A stretch of 64,000 bases of DNA from Telmatactis stephensoni (GCA_029948255.1 JALIZF010001495.1:248001-312000); one strand, 5' to 3'. Shown: positions 12,697 to 26,386, counted from the stretch's first letter. A program made the numbers and translations. Notes: generated by a model not told the origin, from the letters alone.

Positions 12697-12811
12697 GGCC
12701 CGTTCACATTAGAGAGGGTGCCCCCATGTAATAGGGATATCTCTTTTGTTTTCTTTTTCCTGGGGGACACAAGACAAAAGAGTTATCCCTATTACATAGC
12801 GGACCCTATAA
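12697..12811. mobile_element. family C hairpin, copy 1
   Basis: The left arm 'gtaatagggatatctctttt' and the inverted 'aaaagagttatccctattac' flank a GGGGGACACAAGAC-type loop edge. Relatives are at 58395-58500 and 59092-59277, each carrying 'acaaaagagttatc'. The outer ends start 'cgttcacatt/g'. Confidence 0.6.
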
Positions 12812-12914
12812 TAGCTGATATCAAAGATGCACTCCAATGACTCTGAACAAAGCTTTTAATTCGAGGCTATGGGGCAAAAAGTACCAGAAATGTACAGAAA
12901 CTTGCCCGATAGCC

Positions 12915-13311
12915 CCCCCGGGGACTCCATTTTAAAAGGATCGGGTACGTATGCTCGTCGTATCTCTTAGGGGTAAAAACTAGCGATTTGGTATCTTTTA
13001 GGTGTTAAAATTGAAGTTTAGAGTTTTAGTATTTCCTGGTCTCTCATAGGGTATCAAAATAGCCCATCGCTTATTATCTTGTTTTCAATTACAAATAGAT
13101 GGAATTTTCCCAACAAAAGCGTATCGATCGTTCAATTTTGTTTATCATAATAATGTTCATAAGATTGTTATCGCTGGTATCTCTTAGGGGTTAAAAATCG
13201 TCTAGCCACGCCCTTCTAATTCTTAAAAGACTTCTGGTATCTTTTATATAGGGGTATTATTTTTTTTTAATTTCCGACGAGCATACCCGATCCTTTTACA
13301 ATGAAGTCCCC
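12915..13311. mobile_element. repeat family A, copy 2, with inverted ends
   Basis: The left end 'gggactccattttaaaagga' with 'tatgctcgtcg' is mirrored by the right end 'cgacgagcatacccgatcct' with a C run. These inverted ends mark it as a probable non-autonomous DNA element. The body aligns with 838-1180 and 6762-6970. Confidence 0.65.
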
Positions 13312-13717
13312 CCCCCTCCACCCCTGGGGGCATCAACAGGTTTTGGTCTCTAATTTGCCATCATGATGGCATTCTCAAAACTGCGTGTAGTCCAACGTTT
13401 TTGCGTTTGCTCCAAGGCATTCAATTGGAGTGTATCATCGATACAGCTATTAACTAATCAAACTCACTTTTTAATTTGCATTGCTTTTTAATTTAATCAG
13501 TTGGACTAATTAATGGACTTATGGCTTTTTTTATTGCCGCCCTCGGCCGCCGTACCGAATAGAAATTTCGAAATCACGTTCGTATACGCCGAGTTTGGAT
13601 TGCCATGAAAACTGGTACACTGGCGTGACCAAAATTTACATGCATTCATTCTGCCGTGACTTCAAATGCATACACCAAGTATAAAGTTGCTTTGGGTCAA
13701 CAATCCAAAAGAATTTC

Positions 13718-16700
13718 ATGATGGCTGATGAAGAAGTGAGCGCTCCTCTTACGAGAGAACATCCTACTAAAAACAAAAGTCAAGCCGATAGTGCAATTAC
13801 TCTCAAGAGGACCTTGGGCATCCCAAGTGGAGTAGCATTACTTGTTGGATCTATCATTGGTTCTGGAATCTTTGCAACTCCAAAATGGGTTGTTATATAT
13901 TCAGGATCGGTAGGGTTAAGCCTCGTTGTTTGGTCACTTTGTGGACTTATTAGTCTCCTTGGTGCATTATGCTACGTAGAACTTGGTCTTTTGATTCCAA
14001 AGTCTGGTGGCGAGTACGTGTATCTTATGGAGGCGTTTGGTCCTCTTCCCGCCTTTTTGTTTTCATGGGTATATTCGCTTTTTCTGAAGCCTGCTGGCGG
14101 TGCAATTCTTTTGCTCGTTTTTGCTTCGTATGTTGTTGAACCATTTTTTGTGGGGTGCTCCAACCGAGAAGATTTGATACCACTGCAAAAGCTTTTGGCT
14201 GTTTCTGCGTTAGGTAAGAATTAAGATATATAAGGTTAGATATTAGTGCATAGTATTAGTCATGTGGGTGTAGTATTTAGGTGACCTTAGGTGAGATATG
14301 AAGACGATTGTGCTACTACAGCAGTAGTTAATCATTGCTTGGTGCAAAATGTTTTAGTTGTGTGACAGTTGTTTCTGATCTTATGACTTTTCGTTTGACT
14401 TTTACAATTTATTTTGACTTGAAATGTAAGCAACAATGAGAAGTAATTTCAGTTGGTGGATAAAATGTCTATAAATAGAGTTGTCTACAGTGTCTGACAT
14501 TTTTCAAATATCAAAATTCATAAGGAACACTAGGGCCCGAAGCTAATGTTCTTTATAACTACCTGTAACGTACTTCCGTGCAGACAATTCAGTAACCTCA
14601 ATCCCAACGTTTCGTACCCTCATGTGACCTCCAAAAGCCTTTTCAAGAATCATTTCGTATTATTTTTTCAAAATTCCTTTGTGAATACTCAGACAGTCTG
14701 ACTTAGTTGACAAAAGCCTCTTTACACAAGGAACACAAACAAAGAGTTTTACTAGAATTAAACAACACGCCCATGTGGCCGTTTACTCGGCGGGTTTATA
14801 GCCGTCAGCGCCATTGACACCCTGGTAAGAGTCCCTAAGAGGAGAAGACCAGGGGAGGGGCAAGGTCCTTCCTTCTCCCCTCTTCATGCTATCTCTCTGG
14901 CTTCCTTTAAATCTCAACTGAAAACATTCCTGTTTACCAGGAACGCATAATCTAATGGTACTTTGTTAAACTTTCAAGAATCTGTAATTCTATCTGGCCT
15001 AATGTAAAGAGCATCGAGACTTTTGTTTGATGCGCTATGAAGAACCATTTATTATTATTATTATTCCCTAATTTGGGCCGTAACATAAATTTATTCCTTT
15101 ATTATATCCATTTCAATACGACTTTTGCTTCTTACACGTAATATTAACTCTGTAACGCAGTCATACACAATTTCATCAATGGGCATGTAATAAAACCAGG
15201 AACGGTGGTTCCGACTTTGGTTCCGATGGCTCCGTTTCGGCGTTCCGGATTTTATCATATGCCTTATTGAGCCTTATCAATAGAGTTACGTGTATTTAGT
15301 TCAACTGAGCTTGCAGTCCTCGATATTTCGTGCTTACTATTTCTATGAATATATACATGATTGAAGTACGGTCAAGGGAAACATGCATACATGTACCATT
15401 GTAACCAGTTACTGATTCAGCAGCAATGCAAATAATGGTATACATATCTGTTGTAGCACTTTACAAAGATGAAGACTTCATACGATTTCAGCATTGCGTT
15501 CTCAATCGTTCTCCACGATTGTAACTTCATGTATAAACTTCGATATTTTGCCGTTCATACTGTACATCACTGTGAAAAATGCTGTTGAATCAATATTGTT
15601 AGCATTTGTTTTCATTTGTTTAATACTGAGATTGAATCTTTGTAGCTCTATGTAGTTTCTTTGCAGCTCTTTGTAACTGTCCGACCCTTTCCGAAAACGC
15701 TCAACATATTTTAGTGTAGGCAACAGGCGTATGCGATTGTATGTATAGAGATGATTTGATTTATGAGATATCATAAGCTAGCCGTAGAATTCAACTTGTT
15801 AGAAGACCTTCGGAGTCGAGAAAAGAAGTAAAATTGCTGACACCACCTTATTAAACGCGGTATCTTATGTCCTGGTTAGGACGTCATCAAGATGAGCATG
15901 CGCTGTAGAGACCTATTACCAATTTGTGGAGGCGGATTGACCAGAACAGGAAGCGAGGATTTAAAACGCGTTGTGCTATGCCTGCCGAGTGATTAACAAA
16001 ATATCAATTTTCAACAGCTGTGATTGTTCTGGTAAACTGTGCAAGTGTTAAGTGGGCCAGCAGAGTACAGATTGGATTCACTGTTGCTAAAATGGTTGCC
16101 ATAGTGATGATAATTTTGACCGGTATTGTTAGGATTGCGCAAGGTAAGAACAAAATTTTTAGGGACAAACCTTAGTTGTACAAAAATGTTTGATCAGTGA
16201 ATGAGATCCAGGCATTTTGATACTCAATCTACATTGGGTACGTATTATCGCCAAAATCGCAACATAACATTTTTGTGTGTGTGTCGGACGCGTGCAGATG
16301 AATTTAATGGTTATGTACCGTGAGTAAATCAAAATTTCAGCGTTCCATGTTTTATTATGATTTGCAAAATTGTCCTACCCAGACAATCATACCTCAAAAG
16401 TTTGCTGCTATCTTCTACAACAGAGTACCTTCGGTGCTTACACATTAGCGCTAGCAAGCTTAAAACAAGAACGTAGAACGACACGAACGCAGGAGATCAG
16501 AGGCGGGCGCGCCATCGGTTGCAACGGCGGATCTATTAGAGATCTACATTGTATCCCGTGGCATCCCATGTTGGGTGCACTTCTCGTAAGTTTGTGGCGC
16601 TCTACGTTCTTGCTGCTTAAGGTCACTAACGAGCTGTGTTACCCTACGTCTTCAAAGACAACAGAAAACCTACTTGTGCAAAGTGTAAATAGCTACACCT

Positions 16701-19700
16701 ATTTCAAGAAACGTTGTCTGGCAAAAGCCCATCATCCTACGCGACTCACCCTAAAGTGAGTGTGGGTAGACTACTAATACTATAAAACGGCATGAATATC
16801 ACCGGACAGCAGTTGACATGAAGCTTGCCTCGTCCTTACAGCCACAGACATTCATTTGCTGATGCTAAAATCAGGACCAAAGCCGAAAAGTCAGTGAAGA
16901 CTCATATCTACCCATACTCCATATCGGTGTAGTCGCGTTGGGTTTAGGCCTCTTGTCCCCCACAACCTTTCTTGAAACAGTTGTATACAGCTCAACTACT
17001 GTCGTTATGCATGCAATTTTCACGTTGTTTTACTTTCCTTAATTATAATCTGTGTAGCTCGTTCGTGTGTCTTAGTTCTTAATGCCTGTAGGACTGCTGG
17101 ACGGAGTGTAGAGGACCCTAATCCTAACCCTAGATGACCGTAACCGCCCTCTGGAAGATCACTTTCGGTTGCAAGAGCATAGACTCTCCTTTTCTTTGTA
17201 TTTGCTTACGTTCGCTGTTTATGATACAACCTGAAGCCTGTTCTGATTTATTCCTTACACTTGCAATCCATCTGCCGTATTTCTCCAGTAGACATATGAT
17301 ATTAACTATTTCTTTTCTTTCTATTTCACTTCTGTAGGTCATTTGTCCAGTTTTTCTAACTCTTTTGAAGGATCAGAAACCAGAATTGGAGTGTTGGGAT
17401 TTGCATTTTACAACGCCTTGTTCTCCTATGATGGATGGTAAATGAAAACATACTTATAAAATATGTAGCCCGACACAATTTGGAATACAAAATATGTGGT
17501 TATTGTGGTTTTTAGTGGGAGATAATCAGATTGTAGCCTGCGTCACATCCGGAAATAAACTTTCGTTTAGTCCGTCTGCATAACAGCGACACCAATAGGA
17601 AGCTTGTGAATGGCTAAAATATCGATCTGCCATTGGGTATTTCCATAGAAACAATCGCTCATGTTGGGACGAAAGAACATCCAATTAGAAACGGTTAACA
17701 GCGTTATGAATGGCCAGTTTACGATCTAGCCAATCACAACCGTCTTTTTTCAAAACCAGCAAGACTGGTGGGAATCCAAAACACTATTTGTACCGTTGTT
17801 ACGCAGACAGACTAAACCGGAGGTTTTCCCCCCGATTTGACGCAGGCTATGGGATTGTAGAATGAAGGAAGAATGAAAGAATAAGGAAATTGAAACATTT
17901 ATTTGAAGATCGAACAAAATACCCTCCTCCGCAGGCAATCCCTTTGTTGGGTATCCTGTGGTAACAGAGAAGAAGAGGGAAAACTGGGGACGAGAGAGAG
18001 GGAAACACGCAACAACGGGGCACAAAAATCTGCAACTACTTAGGCTACACATAATTGGTTTAGGGCTACGAATTTACGGTTACTCTCCCCCACTAAGGAG
18101 AGTTTGACATGCGCGAGATAACCTGCGGCTAGCCTCACGGGAGGAGGAAAGTGGAAGGGGCAGGGTGGGGGGGGGGGGGAGCCTGTAGGCCTGCGTCAAG
18201 TGACAAAACGTTGTTGACTTTTGACAGGTGGCTTCCTGGGTTTTCTCTCTCCCTCCCCTCCCTTAGCTATATGCAATATGCGTTGCCACAGGAAGCCCAA
18301 GAACTGCCTGCGGAAGGGGCTAGAACAAAAAAGCAAAAAAAAAAAGGAATACTCAGGGAAAAGAAGACGAACGCCACAGAAATTCTAGACCATGAATGAA
18401 ATAAATTGATAAAGGCATTGGTTTATGCATAGCTAATGTCTATTTGAAGTGATCAATTCTTCCAAATGCCTTCCTTTTCCAGGAACAACATTAACTACGT
18501 TATCGAGGAATTTAGAAATCCTAAAAGGTTTGTATTCTTTCAGAATTTTTGTCATATTATCATTACATATTATGTACCACAGAGTTTTGATTATTGAAAA
18601 CCAATTATATAATAATTAGTATATTACTCGCGTTATGATTGGTCGAACTATGTATGATTACAGTACACACGCATAAATGACGTCATAGAATCTTATGTGC
18701 TCTCTGATTGGTTGAGATGTTTCGATGGGTATTGTATAAAACAAATAGATTCCATTTTTCCGTGAGTCTGTACTCTAATAGATACACAGAAGACGTCAAA
18801 AAGTGCTTTGAACAACAGTCACACCACTCAACTTTGTCTCCTGATGTGCTTTTAGTTCTTGCCACACTTTGACGTCATCTGTGCACCTATAAGAGCACAG
18901 ACGCCCGCTAAAATGGAATCTATTTGTTAAATCATGAATTGATACTGCCCCTTCTACAGGCTCCAGATAATAATACAGGGGATACAGATCAGGAATACTT
19001 GTCATCATCCTTTAGGAGTTACAAAAAAAATAATTGGTATCTTTTAGGGTGAAACATTTTATCAGGAATTTCGATAGGTGTGAAGAAATTCCTTTATGTC
19101 AATGCGGTTCTTACTGGTAAAAATATTTTGATGTATTAAATCATATTAGGATCGTGAAAACTTTGCCACGTGCGTGCCACGCGATGCGAGGTGATACCCC
19201 ACTTTGGGGCTATTTTTAGAACTACATTGCCATCGGCATCAATACATGAAAAAAGTCATTGATTGCCACCAGTGCGCGCTGAAGTCATTCGAAATCAAAT
19301 CTTCCGACTGTGCTTTTCCGGTTATACTTATCTTGATCAAAACTTCACTGACTTTCGAGATCTATCTTTTCGAGATTATTGTATTAATCCCGAAATGGTG
19401 TCTAGCACACTAATCGTATCCTTTGTTGCAGCAGTTTTGTTCGACAGCAACAATGGCTAACTAATCGGAATTTTCTCGAGATTTTAGGGAGTTACCTCCT
19501 CCACTCACACCCTGCAGCTGAGCCCTGTTTTATTCTCTGAGATATAACTCAACGGACAAAATCTTTTTAAACCAACAGGAACCTGCCGATTGCAATAGTT
19601 ATTTCTGTTGCCATCGTTACCGTCTCGTACGTTCTGGTCAACGTGGGGTTTTTAACTGTTTTAAGTCCTGAAGAAGTGACAAGGTCCAATGCTGTTGCTG

Positions 19701-19811
19701 TGGTATGTTGATAAATTATTTAAACACATAAAGTTGTTCAAAATGTAGGAACGATATGATTACCAGGCGTAGAGTTTGTCTGATCACATGAATGAATAAA
19801 CATTTGCAACG

Positions 19812-19845
<34 letters not shown>

Positions 19846-19846
19846 C

Positions 19847-19878
<32 letters not shown>

Positions 19879-21305
19879 CAGACACTAGCAAATCATCTGT
19901 ATGGTGTTATGGCATGGACGATTCCTTTCCTTGTCTCTTGCTCTGTTTTTGGCTCTGTCAATGGTTGTATCTTCGCTGGTGGACGGTAAGCTCACTCAAC
20001 CTCAAATAGAATGCTATATTCCAACGATGATTATGAAATATCATTTAATATCAATCCCAAAAATATCAGTAATAAAAAAAATACCCGCAACTGAGGTCCT
20101 GTCCACACCTATGCGTTTTGCTGGTTTGAAAACGCATAATAAATACTTAAGCCCCAACGTTCATACTTTTTTTGCCTGAGGTGCGAAAGCGTACAGAAGC
20201 GATGGCTTCACAACGATCCAGATTAGTGTAAACGTAGTCTTAGTCAATGCAGCCTTGTTACAGCCATTCTTCTATTCTATGATACGACAGGATTTATAAA
20301 GTATAGTCCAGAAACTGGACCAGTTTTTAACCCGTTCGATCAAGTCGACCGCGCACGGGAAAATATTTGGCTCGAGGACCTCACGCGTATTTTCTTGTCC
20401 GGCCGGCTCAACTTAACTCAGTCAATAGCCATGTTATATCATATGACTCTTTTTGACTGTGTAATTTATATTTTTAGACGGGTCCGGGCTCGGATACGGG
20501 TTATTCCGGACCACCTTCAAAAATTCGTAACTGCCCCGTCACGTGACTACTGATTCCCTAAGGAGCGCGCGCAGAGTCAAGTATACGGGTCAAATGATAA
20601 AAAGCATATATTTCGCTCATTCATTACAAGTTAATCTAGTCGGGGTGCGATTTTCGAAAAAAATAATAGCCATAGAGATGTGTACTGGTTGAAAAGAACA
20701 TATAATGAATTATAGTACTTCAATATCTTCAAACTTTCGTTCTACACAAAGCATTGAAATATGAACTTTTTCAAGTTGTATAGTTTTGCATAACACTGCT
20801 GACTTGTTGTCATATGTTAATGCACGTTTACGCACAGTGTTGCTGATTGCATCATTTAGGCCAGTATTTTGTGCCGTATTCCCTATCATCGCTGTTGTGT
20901 CGTGCGTCACTACTGGCAACCACGCGGACACTGAATTTTATGTTTTATCCAGCGACCTGACCGTTAGCGCATCATGCGCAGTGCGCTAAAATAGAGTCCT
21001 GGACTATCATAAACTAATAAGATGTCTCTTTTTGGGCATGCACATTATTCTATTCCTCTTGTTTTTCGTTTCTTTTTATATTGCTCAATGCTTATTCTTA
21101 TCGTATCTTTGTTACTTAGTAATTTTGTACTTGTTCAGTTTGATATTCGCAGCTGCACGTGAACAACACTTACCTCAGATCTTGGCCATGATTCACACTA
21201 AACAACGGACTCCTATACCCGCAATGCTAACAACTGTAAGTTATCTTGTTGAAACACCATAGGTACAATCTCCTCCTGTTTCTCTTCTTGCTCCTCCTCC
21301 TCCTC

Positions 21306-21394
<89 letters not shown>

Positions 21395-23154
21395 TAACAA
21401 CAACAGCAGCAGCAGCAGCAGTAGCAACAGCAACCTAACATCAGCAATTTTCCCGCTAAGACATTTTCGTTAATTCCTCTAATGCTGTAAATACAGTACA
21501 GTACAGTTTCATCAGTGAATGGAATTGGAACGCTTAACTTGTTCAACGGAAGTATGTAAAATCTTGGACATCTTTATCAATCAGTCCTCGTAGCAAACAG
21601 CATTTTTCTTTGTAATTATGTTGTTTGGCGCTCTACATACCCTCAATGGCACTGTTTTAATATCCTGTCTACATCAGCATTTGTGAATACAAACGCATTA
21701 TTCGTTTCCTTCGATTGCCACATCAGCTTAATCAGTGATAGTGTAACTTCAGCGTATTTATTCTTGCACGCCAATAATCCTTTTTTTTTTTCATGATTTT
21801 TGTTTTTGTGTAGTTTGTGATCTGCATTATCCTAATCATGCCTAATGTGTCAACGATTGCCACATTGTTAAACGTCTTTAGTGTGGTCGTATGGTTTAAC
21901 TATGGCGTCACGTTGACTGCTCTGCTATGGATGAGATACAAGAAGAGAGATTCAGAAAGACCTTATAAGGTAAAGCTACGGGGCAACATGCAATAAGAGG
22001 CTTTGCTTTTGTCTTTTTTCATTTCAAGAGAGCTTGTATCCTTGCTAAGAATAAAGACTTGCGTGAACTTAGCATTTTTCACTGACTAGCGAGCTTATCG
22101 CAATAGTAATCGCAACCTTAAAAATTAAAATCTGGTGTGAATCAAATTTCCCAATCGTAAACACGGTCATACGATTAAGATTCAAGATTCATACTAGACG
22201 TTATGACTTCTTGCGATTATACGATTGTATGACGATTGTGATCACGTGATTATGGCATTAGTGTGAACCAGGCAAAGCTAGAAATCTTGCATGATAAGAT
22301 TTCTTTATCGATTTCCCAGACATGCCTCTTGCCCAACGATGTCTGGGAAAACTAGTAGATTGTTTATGTATTTTAAAGATTTAAATTTGTTTTTGAATAG
22401 ATTTGGATTATACCGATGAAATATGCTGAGCGTTTGTTATTGTTCTTCTTAGGTTTTTTGGGGTTTCCCCTGTTTGCTGATCTTGTTGTCCATTTATCTT
22501 GTGGTTGCGTCGTTTGCAGAAAATCTCATTGGATCACTGATTGCGTTTGGCTTTATCTTTGCTGGGATACCTGTGTACTTTGTCTTTGTACGATATAAAC
22601 TCGTGCCTCTTCAATGTCTTGGTACGTGGGAAATACAGAAAATGAATTCGAGCTGAGACCTTGACTGACTGACTGACTGACTGACTGACTGACTGACTGA
22701 CTGACTGACTGACTGACTGACTGAATGAATGACCTGCTGACTTGACAGAATGACTGACTGACCGACCGACCAACCGACTGACAATGACTGACTGACTGAC
22801 CTGCTGACTTGACTGAATGACTGACTGACCGACCGACCGACCGACTGACACTGACTGACTGACTGACTAAGTATTTTATGATCAACATTGGGACAGAACG
22901 ACAACCTGATATATGGATTTCCTAAGTATTTTTTACATAAAAACTAGTTTTTTTAGTCAACAAATCACTCGTGCCTAGACTCCCCTCGGTAAAACTAACT
23001 GTAAAATCAGACGCGGGATGCGTGCTGGAGGTGCGTACAGAAGCAACGGTCTATAGCTAACAAACCTTTCTTTTCATTTTTAGATCAAATAACTTTATGG
23101 CTGCAAAATTTCCTAGACGTTGCTCTACCGAGATCCGAGACGGAATGGCAGTGA
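13718..23154 (+). CDS. SLC7A9: SLC7 light-chain amino-acid transporter, b(0,+)AT/SLC7A9-like, 10 exons
   Basis: Exons: 13718-14213, 16018-16143, 17338-17437, 18483-18527, 19579-19702, 19882-19985, 21139-21235, 21814-21969, 22453-22621, 23084-23154. All are GT-AG and sum to 1488 nt (495 aa plus TGA; SLC7A9 is about 487). The membrane protein exchanges amino acids with the APC/LeuT fold, 12 helices expected. Seen: helix-1 motif GSIIGSGIF (44-52), SGGEYVYLMEAFGP, SYDGWNNINYVIEE(F)RNP, the GRLIFAAARE loop, and the C-terminal ITLWLQNFL as in SLC7A9. Cys147 in EPFFVGC sits where the family makes its disulfide to the heavy chain (rBAT/4F2hc). ATG 13721 is an equally possible start. The orthologue call among cnidarian SLC7 paralogues is less certain than the family. 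Confidence 0.9.
14866..15063 (+). mobile_element. 3' end of a non-LTR retrotransposon (LINE)
   Basis: The translated stretch LASFKSQLKTFLFTRNA followed by TAA ends at about 14950. It is the typical C-terminus of L2/CR1-type reverse-transcriptase ORFs. About 110 bp of 3'UTR follows ('tgatgcgctatgaagaacc') and then a (TTA)n tail at about 15050-15064. Only the last roughly 200 bp is present, as expected from 5' truncation. It lies in intron 1 of the SLC7 gene in the same orientation. Confidence 0.65.
16690..16990. mobile_element. family D element, copy 2, in SLC7 intron 2
   Basis: Ends 'tacacctatttcaagaaacg' and the inverted 'tttcttgaaacagttgta' match the ends of 10365-10793. Internal matches include 'ctacgcgactcaccc', 'ttcatttgct' and 'tagtcgcgt'. 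This copy is uninterrupted, so it serves as the empty-site reference for the nested insertion at 10631. Confidence 0.6.
19813..19878 (+). repeat. (ATTG/TTGA)n microsatellite
   Basis: About 16 tandem GATT units with one interruption ('gcatga'), ending directly at the acceptor of SLC7 exon 6 (exon starts 19882). The repeat forms almost the whole 3' end of the intron, leaving only 'ttgacag' as acceptor context. Confidence 0.9.
21309..21424 (+). repeat. (CAT)n plus (CAG)n compound microsatellite
   Basis: About 29 tandem cat/atc triplets (21309-21396) are followed by a short CAA/CAG tract. It is in SLC7 intron 7, about 75 bp after exon 7. ORFs of poly-Ile, poly-Met and poly-Ser across it are repeat artefacts. 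Confidence 0.95.
22661..22870 (+). repeat. (TGAC)n array with a ~68-bp higher-order unit
   Basis: A pure GACT tract (about 22661-22724) is followed by two copies of a longer unit (about 22731-22798 and 22799-22864). Each has 'gacctgctgacttgac', 'gaatgactgactgaccgacc' and 'accgactgaca'. It begins 40 bp after SLC7 exon 9. The minus-strand SQSV-repeat ORFs are artefacts. Confidence 0.9.
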
Positions 23155-23698
23155 GTTCCAAAGGACATGTTTCTAAAGTTAGGTGTAAGACACCAAGTCC
23201 TATTGATAAATATAGTTCAAGTCGCATGCGCAAGATATAGAAATGTATACGTTTACAAGTATAATACATGTTTCTTTTTTATTTTGGTGAACAAATGCTC
23301 GTGAATTTAACAAGTCTTTTTTATTGAAACGAGTGGGGTCATTAAGGCTTATGAAAATGAATTTATTCTCCGCGTTGATTTTATTTTATTTTTTTTGGGG
23401 GGAGGGGGACGTTTAAAGAACGAAGCCTTGATTCTACTACAGCGCATGGCTTTAAAGATTCGAGAACAGCGCTAGGGCTACCATTAATTAATGTTTGATT
23501 AAACTAATTAATAATTTTAATTTTATAAAGAAATACTAGACTTGAAAAGTAAGTGCAATGTTGTGTTTTATTGAGTCACTAGAGCGATAACTTAGTAACT
23601 AAATGGAGACAAATAGTAGCAAAACCCTTTGTTTTCTATTGTTTCATTAGTACTATTTGTACTTTTTAGTTAGTACTTGTTTTACGGTTTTAGTGCTA

Positions 23699-23796
23699 GA
23701 GTGATGGCACTTAATCCGTGAAACAAAATCTAATAGTCAGTGTCTAATAGTCTAATCAAAACAAAAGAAAACATTAGAAATTAAGTGCCATCACTC
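23699..23796. mobile_element. 98-bp TA-flanked foldback MITE
   Basis: Tips 'gagtgatggcacttaat' and the inverted 'attaagtgccatcactc' are flanked by TA at 23697-23698 and 23797-23798. Its first bases (TAGAGTG) match the tips of the 47845-47985 element, suggesting one superfamily. Confidence 0.7.
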
Positions 23797-24536
23797 TATC
23801 GCTCTATACTTATAAATATTGTGTGATAACGCTAAATTGGCATGCCATTAATTTGATAATAATAGTACTTTTTGATAAGTATCCAACTCTGCAGCCAAGT
23901 TTAACATGATTCGCACATTGGTGGCATTGGTGGGATGGGATTGAAACACTGCTCTCAATTTCCAAGGATTTCATCAAACGAAAGCAAAATCAAGAAGTCA
24001 AAAAGTGTTAAAATAAAATTGTGCTACTATCGGCGAACTGAATAATACTTGGAAGCAGAGGAGAAAGATTTCACGGCAGTCATCTTTATGACCTTTCCTC
24101 TCCAGGGATATGAAGCCTTTTGTCATTCAATGTTCCATTGTTTTTGCCCATAAACATGGCTGCCATGAAATCCCTCTATTAGTGGCTGGTAAGCGACGTA
24201 AGAGCAGCCATCTTGGATAAAGTCGAAACAAACGATTTCTCATTTGTCTACCATGTGGTAGCAATGCTGGGAACAAGAGACGCTATTAAATGAAAAATTG
24301 TTGGCACTTTTTTAGCTTTTCATTCTCAGGAGAATGATTGAAACCCTGCAATTGGTAAGATAGAAATGACAAAACTTTGATGTAATACTTGCGTTTAACA
24401 TATGTGAATTCGTATCCCAATTTATAATATTAGATAAATTGTTCGTCGACTAGTTATACACCTATTTTAAAAACAAAGCAAAACAAAATAAACAAACAAA
24501 ACAAAACAAAACAAACCGTCGTACGAGAGCCGACAG

Positions 24537-24679
24537 TCCACGGGACTAGACTGAAAAGGAGTATGAGTAATTGCAAACTGCCTTTGCGGTTTTAGGCTTG
24601 ATTTAAAAATCACCAAAAACCGCAAAAAGAGTGAAGTTTTGCAACTATCCATACTCCTTTTCGGTCTAGTCCCCTGGCC
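24537..24679. mobile_element. family D-type hairpin
   Basis: The left arm 'gggactagactgaaaaggag' pairs with the right arm 'ctccttttcggtctagtccc'. The inner pairing continues through 'gcaaaa' and 'ttttgc'. A half copy carrying the same arm is at about 24980-25045. The arm motif also occurs in 10365-10793 and 16690-16990. Confidence 0.6.
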
Positions 24680-26386
24680 TTCAATAGGCCTTTTGCAGCA
24701 TGTTGGAATGCAGCTCAATTTGGAGGGCAAAACAAAAGAATTTCAATGTCCTATTGGCTGGAAACCATTGTTTATGCCCTACAAAATGCGCTCATTTGCA
24801 CCGGTGCTGCAACGGGCCTACTGGTGAGATAGAAATAAAAAAATCTTGAGCTAGTACTTGCGTATAACATGATATGTGCATTCATATCCCAATACATTGT
24901 TCGTCAACTTGTTATATATCTATTACAAAAACAAAACATAACAAAACAAAAACAAACAAACAAAAAGTCGTACGTGAGCCTACAGCCCACGGGACTAGAA
25001 CGAAAAGAAGTATGGGTAGTTGCAAAACTTCACTGTCTTTTGAAGATTTGGTCTTGATTTTAGCATCACCAAACGAAGTTCTAGCTTTGGTGTATAAGGT
25101 CAGAGCAAGCTAGATTTGAATTGTCGCGTAAATATTTGTGTTGTTTTATGACTTTAGTAATTTCTACCCATCCTTCCTTTCAGGTGTCGAGTCGAGTGCG
25201 CTCGGGGCCTTTTGCCCGACAACGATTAATGAAACAGGTGTAAACGCTCCCCAAGGGCCTAATGCTATGTTAATGTATATATTCTTCTCGTGGTAGAACT
25301 AAATGATTATAGCTTTTGTAAGAAACGTTTTTGTTTCTCATGTTTAGATATAATTTTGCATTGTGCATATATTACTGAGTGCATGTGTTCTTTGTGCATG
25401 TTCTGAGTTGTTAGATCTACTGAAAATATGTTTGTTGTTGTTGTTGTTGTTGTCGTTGTTGTTGTCGTTGTTGTTGTTGTTTTTGTTGGTCAACATTTTG
25501 CAAAATGTTTATAGAAGCCGAATGAAACACTTTACTTGCTCAAATATAATAAATAAGCTTGGCAGAGGCCCTCTCTAGCTCTACGGCATTTCATTCGACT
25601 TTTTATCTTCTGTTTTAGGTTAGCTTTGTTACTAACGTAACGACTCGTGCTGATTTGTGATTGGATGTCGAGGCGCCTTCTCAGCCAAATTTTACCGGAC
25701 TCACTTTTCTCAATTTCTATGATTTGCGCGCGCCTCTCTTATAACTCGCTATCGTTCGTTCCTAATATAAAATAGCTATTGATAGAGTGGACACAGTTCT
25801 GTACTAACAGTGCTTTGAATACCCATTGTATGGCTACTTCTATATCCTAAGTCCATGGAGTACTAATATGACTGGATAAAATACGAAGTGGTAAAATAAC
25901 ATTCTAATCTTATAGAGCTCATTTATTTGGATATTTTATGGCATGCACATGAAGCCAAGCCAATGACGTGTTATGTAGTTGTGGCAAATTTTAGCCGTTT
26001 TTATGTCTCTAAAAAACTGAAAGCGTACCAAGAATATGGTATCTCATAATTCGAAAGCCAAAAGGGTTAATACATCACATTTTCAGCAAAGACGTCTTCC
26101 AAGGATATATTGCAAATAACAGGCAACCAGCTTTGAGCGATTTATAGTTTGATGGTGTCACATGAAAGCCAAGAATAGGGTTCGTCCGTGGTTGATTGTC
26201 TTGGCATGGTATGTTGACTTTGCTGAGCACATTTTTTTACAAAATGTCTCGTGTTCATATAAACCACAAATCAAATATCTTGAAAGATTAGTGAAAGCCG
26301 CTTGGCACTATGATAAATATATGAGAAAGTAAGGAAAGTTGAAGTGCCTGATTGCACGCCCTACGAAAGACAAGGAAAAAAATCCC

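Larger units (their letters stand above)
11041..13717. other. CFAP45-SLC7 intergenic stretch
   Basis: Begins with the CFAP45 3'UTR. Up to about 12090 it is plain AT-rich sequence with nothing recognised. Then follow a minisatellite (about 12110-12290), a foldback pair (12504-12693), a family C hairpin (12697-12811) and repeat A copy 2 (12915-13311). The final 400 bp before the SLC7 start should hold its promoter, but no clear core element is seen. Confidence 0.6.

Noticed and set aside
16370..16759. 129-aa plus-strand ORF in an SLC7 intron
   Set aside because: No domain, overlaps the start of a family D element, and has no splice or codon support.
17110..17135. Telomere-like 'cctaatcctaaccctag'
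   Set aside because: Too short and imperfect to call an interstitial telomeric repeat.
21227..21473. Poly-Ile, poly-Met and poly-Ser ORFs on both strands
   Set aside because: Direct products of the CAT/CAG microsatellite in SLC7 intron 7.
22534..22904. Minus-strand ORFs rich in SQSV repeats
   Set aside because: They are the reverse translation of the TGAC microsatellite; all frames stay open because the unit lacks stops.
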